Part shown: one piece after another, positions 14,708 through 17,257 of the stretch
Layout: every line of letters begins with the position of its first letter
How positions within the stretch are numbered: position 1 is the stretch's first letter
Assembly: GCA_045627045.1 (NCBI GenBank)
Contig: JAZQMY010000035.1
Span: 1-17,257 of the forward strand
Origin: SIG351 sp045627045
GTDB taxonomy: Bacteria; Bacillota; Clostridia; HGM11327
Reading direction: 5' to 3'
DNA: 17,257 nucleotides
Notes under the pieces: model-generated
Told to the model about the DNA's origin: nothing
The model's database searches: none
Seen by the model: the letters and a program-made list of their open reading frames with translations, nothing else
Translations under genes and position numbers: made by a program

Positions 14708-15922
14708 TCACTTGTTTACGATGGCGATCTTCAGACCTTCCTGACGGAGGTTCGTCTGAAGTGCTTCGTTGATATCTTCAAGAGCAAACTTGTGTGTAAT
14801 AAGCTTCTCCATAGGAAGACCTATGCCCTTTGCTCTCTTGAGGAAGTCGAATGTTGTAGCATAGTCACGAAGCGTATAAACCCATGAGCCTACGATCGTG
14901 ATTTCCTTTGAGCAGATATCGAAGTGAGGATTGATCGTTGCGTCTCCGCCGTTGATGAAGAATCCGAGCTCGCAAAGACCGCCGCCGTTACGGATGAACT
15001 TGTAGATGTTTGCATGAGCTACAGGTGAACCTGTGCACTGGAAAGCAAAATCAGCGAGGTATCCGCCGAAAGCATCCTTAACTGCTGCCGCAAGGTTGTC
15101 TATGCCTGAAATATTCTTGAAGTTTACTGTTTCAAATGCGCCCATTTCCTTTGCGAAAGCGAGACGCTTTTCATTTCCGTCAACTGCAACAATGTTCTCG
15201 ATACCCATTGTTCTGAGCACTGCGATGCAGATGAGACCGATAGGTCCGCAGCCCTGAACGACTACTCTTGAATTGAATCTGAGTATGCCCGTCGTCTTTG
15301 CTCTTTCAACCGCATGAATGAGAACTGCGCAAGGTTCGATAAGGATTCTTGAATCAAGATCAAGATCGCTTACGTTGAAAATTGATGAGCCCTTACGAAC
15401 GAAAATATAATCCGAGAACCAACCGTTGAGATGGATATCGTCATCGGGAAGGAGTCCGTAAACGTCTGCGCCGCCTACGTTCTGCTTGTTGAGGTCATAC
15501 ATCGTGATATCAGGATTATCCTTGAATATCATACATGTAACTACCTTGTCGCCTACCTTGAGGGGCTTGCCAGCGCTGTCCTTTGTAACATTCTTGCCCA
15601 TCTTTACGATTTCGCCTGTACCCTCGTGACCGAGTGCAACAGGAATGAGGCCGAAAGGATCGCGCTTGAACTCGTGAGCATCTGTTCCGCATACGCCGCA
15701 GCCTTCAACCTTAACGAGTATATCGTCATCGCCGAGCTCGGGGATGGGGTATTCCTTTATGTCAAAGTTTTCGGTTTTCGTAAGAACTGCGACTCTTGCT
15801 GTCTTTGGCACGCTGCCGTTTGAAGCGGGAGCTGCTGCCTTCGTAGCGGCTGCAGGAGCAGTATTCATATTTGCAATGACCTGCTTTACGATTTCTTCTA
15901 TCTTTGAAGATTCTATATTCAT
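14708..15922 (-). CDS. Zinc-type medium-chain alcohol dehydrogenase with N-terminal encapsulation peptide
   Basis: A 404-residue NAD(H)-dependent MDR dehydrogenase. Residues 5-19 (SSKIEEIVKQVIANM) form an amphipathic helix of the BMC-targeting type, followed by an Ala/Pro linker to about residue 38. The catalytic zinc site is Cys78 (CGVCGTD) and His99-Glu100 (GHEG); the Rossmann motif is GCGPIG (224-229), and an Asp in AVDGNEKR favours NAD over NADP. The four-cysteine structural zinc loop of classic ADHs is absent; only Cys130 is seen there. AGGAGA precedes the ATG by six bases. It lies between the GlcG/HbpS-like gene and the shell genes. Role (inference): reducing or oxidising the aldehyde made by the aldolase inside the shell. 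Confidence 0.9.
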   Translation of the reverse strand: MNIESSKIEEIVKQVIANMNTAPAAATKAAAPASNGSVPKTARVAVLTKTENFDIKEYPIPELGDDDILVKVEGCGVCGTDAHEFKRDPFGLIPVALGHEGTGEIVKMGKNVTKDSAGKPLKVGDKVVTCMIFKDNPDITMYDLNKQNVGGADVYGLLPDDDIHLNGWFSDYIFVRKGSSIFNVSDLDLDSRILIEPCAVLIHAVERAKTTGILRFNSRVVVQGCGPIGLICIAVLRTMGIENIVAVDGNEKRLAFAKEMGAFETVNFKNISGIDNLAAAVKDAFGGYLADFAFQCTGSPVAHANIYKFIRNGGGLCELGFFINGGDATINPHFDICSKEITIVGSWVYTLRDYATTFDFLKRAKGIGLPMEKLITHKFALEDINEALQTNLRQEGLKIAIVNK

Positions 15923-15942
15923 TTTAATTCTCCTAAAAGTCC

Positions 15943-16440
15943 TTATTTCAAAAGTTCTTCAAAAGTCTTTTCAGCGAAACTACCGAGGAACGTATCCTCT
16001 GCCGCAGTGCCGCCTGAAACGCCGACTCCGCCTATCACCTTGCCGTCATACATGATCGGTTCACCGCCGCCGAATATCACTATTCTGCCGTTATTGGTAA
16101 ACTGTATGCCGTAAAGTGAACCGCCCGGAGCGGCAAGCTTTGAAAGCTCGGCTGTTGACATCTTGAGTGAAACAGACGTGAACGCCTTGTTTGCCGCAAT
16201 GTCCCAGCTCGCAATGTAGGCACCGTCCATTGAATCTATAGTCATGAGGTTCGCGCCCTTATCTGCAACCGCAACCACCGCCTTTACACCCATTTCGGTT
16301 GCTTTGGCTTTGATGATTTCAACGGCGCGTCTTGCAATGGCAAGTGTAAGAGTTTTTTCCTGAGGTATGCTCTTTGTCGGAGCGGATGTCTGCTGCTCTT
16401 TCACTACCTTTTCAACGAGCTTTTCTATATCGTAGCTCAT
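15943..16440 (-). CDS. GlcG/HbpS/PduO-C-like protein with N-terminal encapsulation peptide
   Basis: A 165-residue protein. Residues 2-17 (SYDIEKLVEKVVKEQQ) match the amphipathic pattern of BMC targeting peptides, followed by a short Thr/Ser/Pro linker. The remainder is a GlcG/HbpS (DUF336) domain: LTLAIARRAVEIIKAKA, VVAVADKGANLMTIDSMDGA, NKAFTSVSLKMSTAEL, and a glycine-rich GGGEPIMYDGKVIGGVGVSGG. Relatives bind haem (HbpS) or form the C-terminal half of PduO. Its reaction, if any, is unknown. No Shine-Dalgarno is visible; the ATG is seven bases after the aldolase stop, suggesting translational coupling. It is a predicted lumen protein next to an aldolase, so an accessory role with aldehyde or cofactor is possible. 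Confidence 0.88.
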   Translation of the reverse strand: MSYDIEKLVEKVVKEQQTSAPTKSIPQEKTLTLAIARRAVEIIKAKATEMGVKAVVAVADKGANLMTIDSMDGAYIASWDIAANKAFTSVSLKMSTAELSKLAAPGGSLYGIQFTNNGRIVIFGGGEPIMYDGKVIGGVGVSGGTAAEDTFLGSFAEKTFEELLK

Positions 16441-16447
16441 AGTCTGA

Positions 16448-17248
16448 TTACTTGTTGAGCTGCTGAAGGACCTTCTTTGTTATCTCTGCAATAAGGTCTG
16501 ATTCACCGGATTCTGATGTACCCTTTGAGCACTTGCCGCAGTTGTGGCAGCTGGGCTTTCCGTCCTTGAGGTTCTGGCAGAGGTTTGCAGGATGTTTACC
16601 CTTCATGCCGAACTTTCTTCTGATCTCGTAGAGCTTTTCAACCTGCTCAGGTGTGAACTGCTTAGGTCCGCCGAGCATCTTTGACTGATAGAGGAGCTGA
16701 GCATAGAACTCAACTGATTCCATCTTGTGATATGCTGCAAGAAGTGAATCTGAATATGTGAGTGCGCCGTGGTTAGCAAGGAGCACTGCATCGAAATACT
16801 GGAGATACTTTGATACTGCATCCGGGATCTCTTCTGTTGAAGGCGTGCCGTATTCAGCTATCGGAACGCATCCGAGTGCGATTACAGCTTCCGGCATGAT
16901 AGGTTCCGTAAGCGGAATGCCTGCAATAGCGAAGCTTGTAGCATACATAGGATGAGCATGAACAACTGCCTTAACGTCAGGTCTCTCCTTGTAAACTCTC
17001 ATGTGCATCTTGATTTCAGATGAAGGCTTGAAGCCCTCGTATGCCTGGATAACCTTACCCTCGGCATCAACCTTACAGATATATTCAGGTGTCATGAAGC
17101 CCTTTGATACACCGGTAGGTGTGCATAAAAACTCGTGGTCGTTAAGCTTTACTGAGATGTTACCATCGTTAGCTGCAACCATGTTACGTCCGTAGATTCG
17201 CTTACCAATATCGCAAATCTGCTTTTTGATTTCCATTTCGTTAACCAT
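16448..17248 (-). CDS. Class II (fuculose-1-phosphate type) aldolase with Cys cluster and C-terminal encapsulation peptide
   Basis: A 266-residue zinc aldolase that should cleave a sugar-1-phosphate (fuculose- or rhamnulose-1-phosphate are the usual ones) to dihydroxyacetone phosphate and lactaldehyde. Motifs: DGNISVKL (28-35), TPTGVSKG, Glu78 (SSE), zinc ligands His97 and His99 (HAHP) and His160 (NHG). After the catalytic domain come Cys224, Cys234, Cys237 and Cys240 (CxxCxxC preceded by CQN), a Ser/Gly linker, and the amphipathic helix DLIAEITKKVLQQL (251-264), a BMC targeting peptide. The start ATG 17248 is near the window edge; only nine bases upstream are visible, with no stop and no Shine-Dalgarno, so ATG 17236 or an upstream start is possible. 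First BMC operon gene seen; the operon probably continues beyond 17257. Confidence 0.9.
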   Translation of the reverse strand: MVNEMEIKKQICDIGKRIYGRNMVAANDGNISVKLNDHEFLCTPTGVSKGFMTPEYICKVDAEGKVIQAYEGFKPSSEIKMHMRVYKERPDVKAVVHAHPMYATSFAIAGIPLTEPIMPEAVIALGCVPIAEYGTPSTEEIPDAVSKYLQYFDAVLLANHGALTYSDSLLAAYHKMESVEFYAQLLYQSKMLGGPKQFTPEQVEKLYEIRRKFGMKGKHPANLCQNLKDGKPSCHNCGKCSKGTSESGESDLIAEITKKVLQQLNK

Positions 17249-17257
17249 TTTATAGAT

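Noticed and set aside
1..17257. tRNA, rRNA, CRISPR arrays, insertion sequences or phage genes
   Set aside because: I looked for cloverleaf-like segments, direct repeat arrays, transposase motifs and integrases and saw none.

Overview
The window looks like chromosomal DNA of a low-to-mid GC Gram-positive anaerobe, most likely a Ruminococcus-like member of the Clostridia. The reasons are the secA-prfB gene order, strong AGGAGG-type ribosome binding sites, a SerRS of clostridial style, an ECF-type vitamin transporter component with a type III pantothenate kinase, and a Firmicutes-style bacterial microcompartment (BMC) locus. Taxonomy is inferred from gene content only.

Layout. Positions 1-6383 hold a minus-strand housekeeping block read secA -> prfB -> a solute-binding lipoprotein -> serS (the serS 3' end lies outside the window). 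prfB is split by a programmed +1 frameshift site. Its in-frame stop is UAA rather than the usual UGA. Positions 6384-6805 are a divergent intergenic region with a perfect consensus sigma-A promoter and a structured leader. These drive a plus-strand gene (6806-8197) in which an ECF transporter S component is joined in frame to a complete CoaX pantothenate kinase. A long inverted repeat (8233-8284) separates it from a convergent glycerophosphodiesterase-family gene (8306-9007, minus).

Positions 9084-17248 are one minus-strand BMC operon. In transcription order it encodes a class II (fuculose-1-phosphate type) aldolase, a GlcG/HbpS/PduO-C-like protein, a zinc-type alcohol dehydrogenase, four single-domain BMC shell proteins, a pentameric vertex protein (EutN type), a PduS-like flavin/Fe-S electron carrier, a PduT-like tandem BMC protein with Cys38, a DeoR-family regulator and an iron-type alcohol dehydrogenase. 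The first three proteins each carry an amphipathic helix of the encapsulation-peptide type at one end, so they are the predicted cargo.

How the genes may work together (inference): an aldolase inside the shell would split a sugar phosphate such as fuculose- or rhamnulose-1-phosphate into dihydroxyacetone phosphate and lactaldehyde. The co-encapsulated dehydrogenase would reduce or oxidise the aldehyde, and PduS/PduT could pass electrons across the shell. No CoA-acylating aldehyde dehydrogenase, phosphotransacylase, glycyl radical enzyme or B12 diol dehydratase is visible. They may lie upstream beyond position 17257, or the compartment may be of a type that lacks them. This cargo set is the most interesting part of the window, together with the CoaX fusion and the UAA frameshift site.
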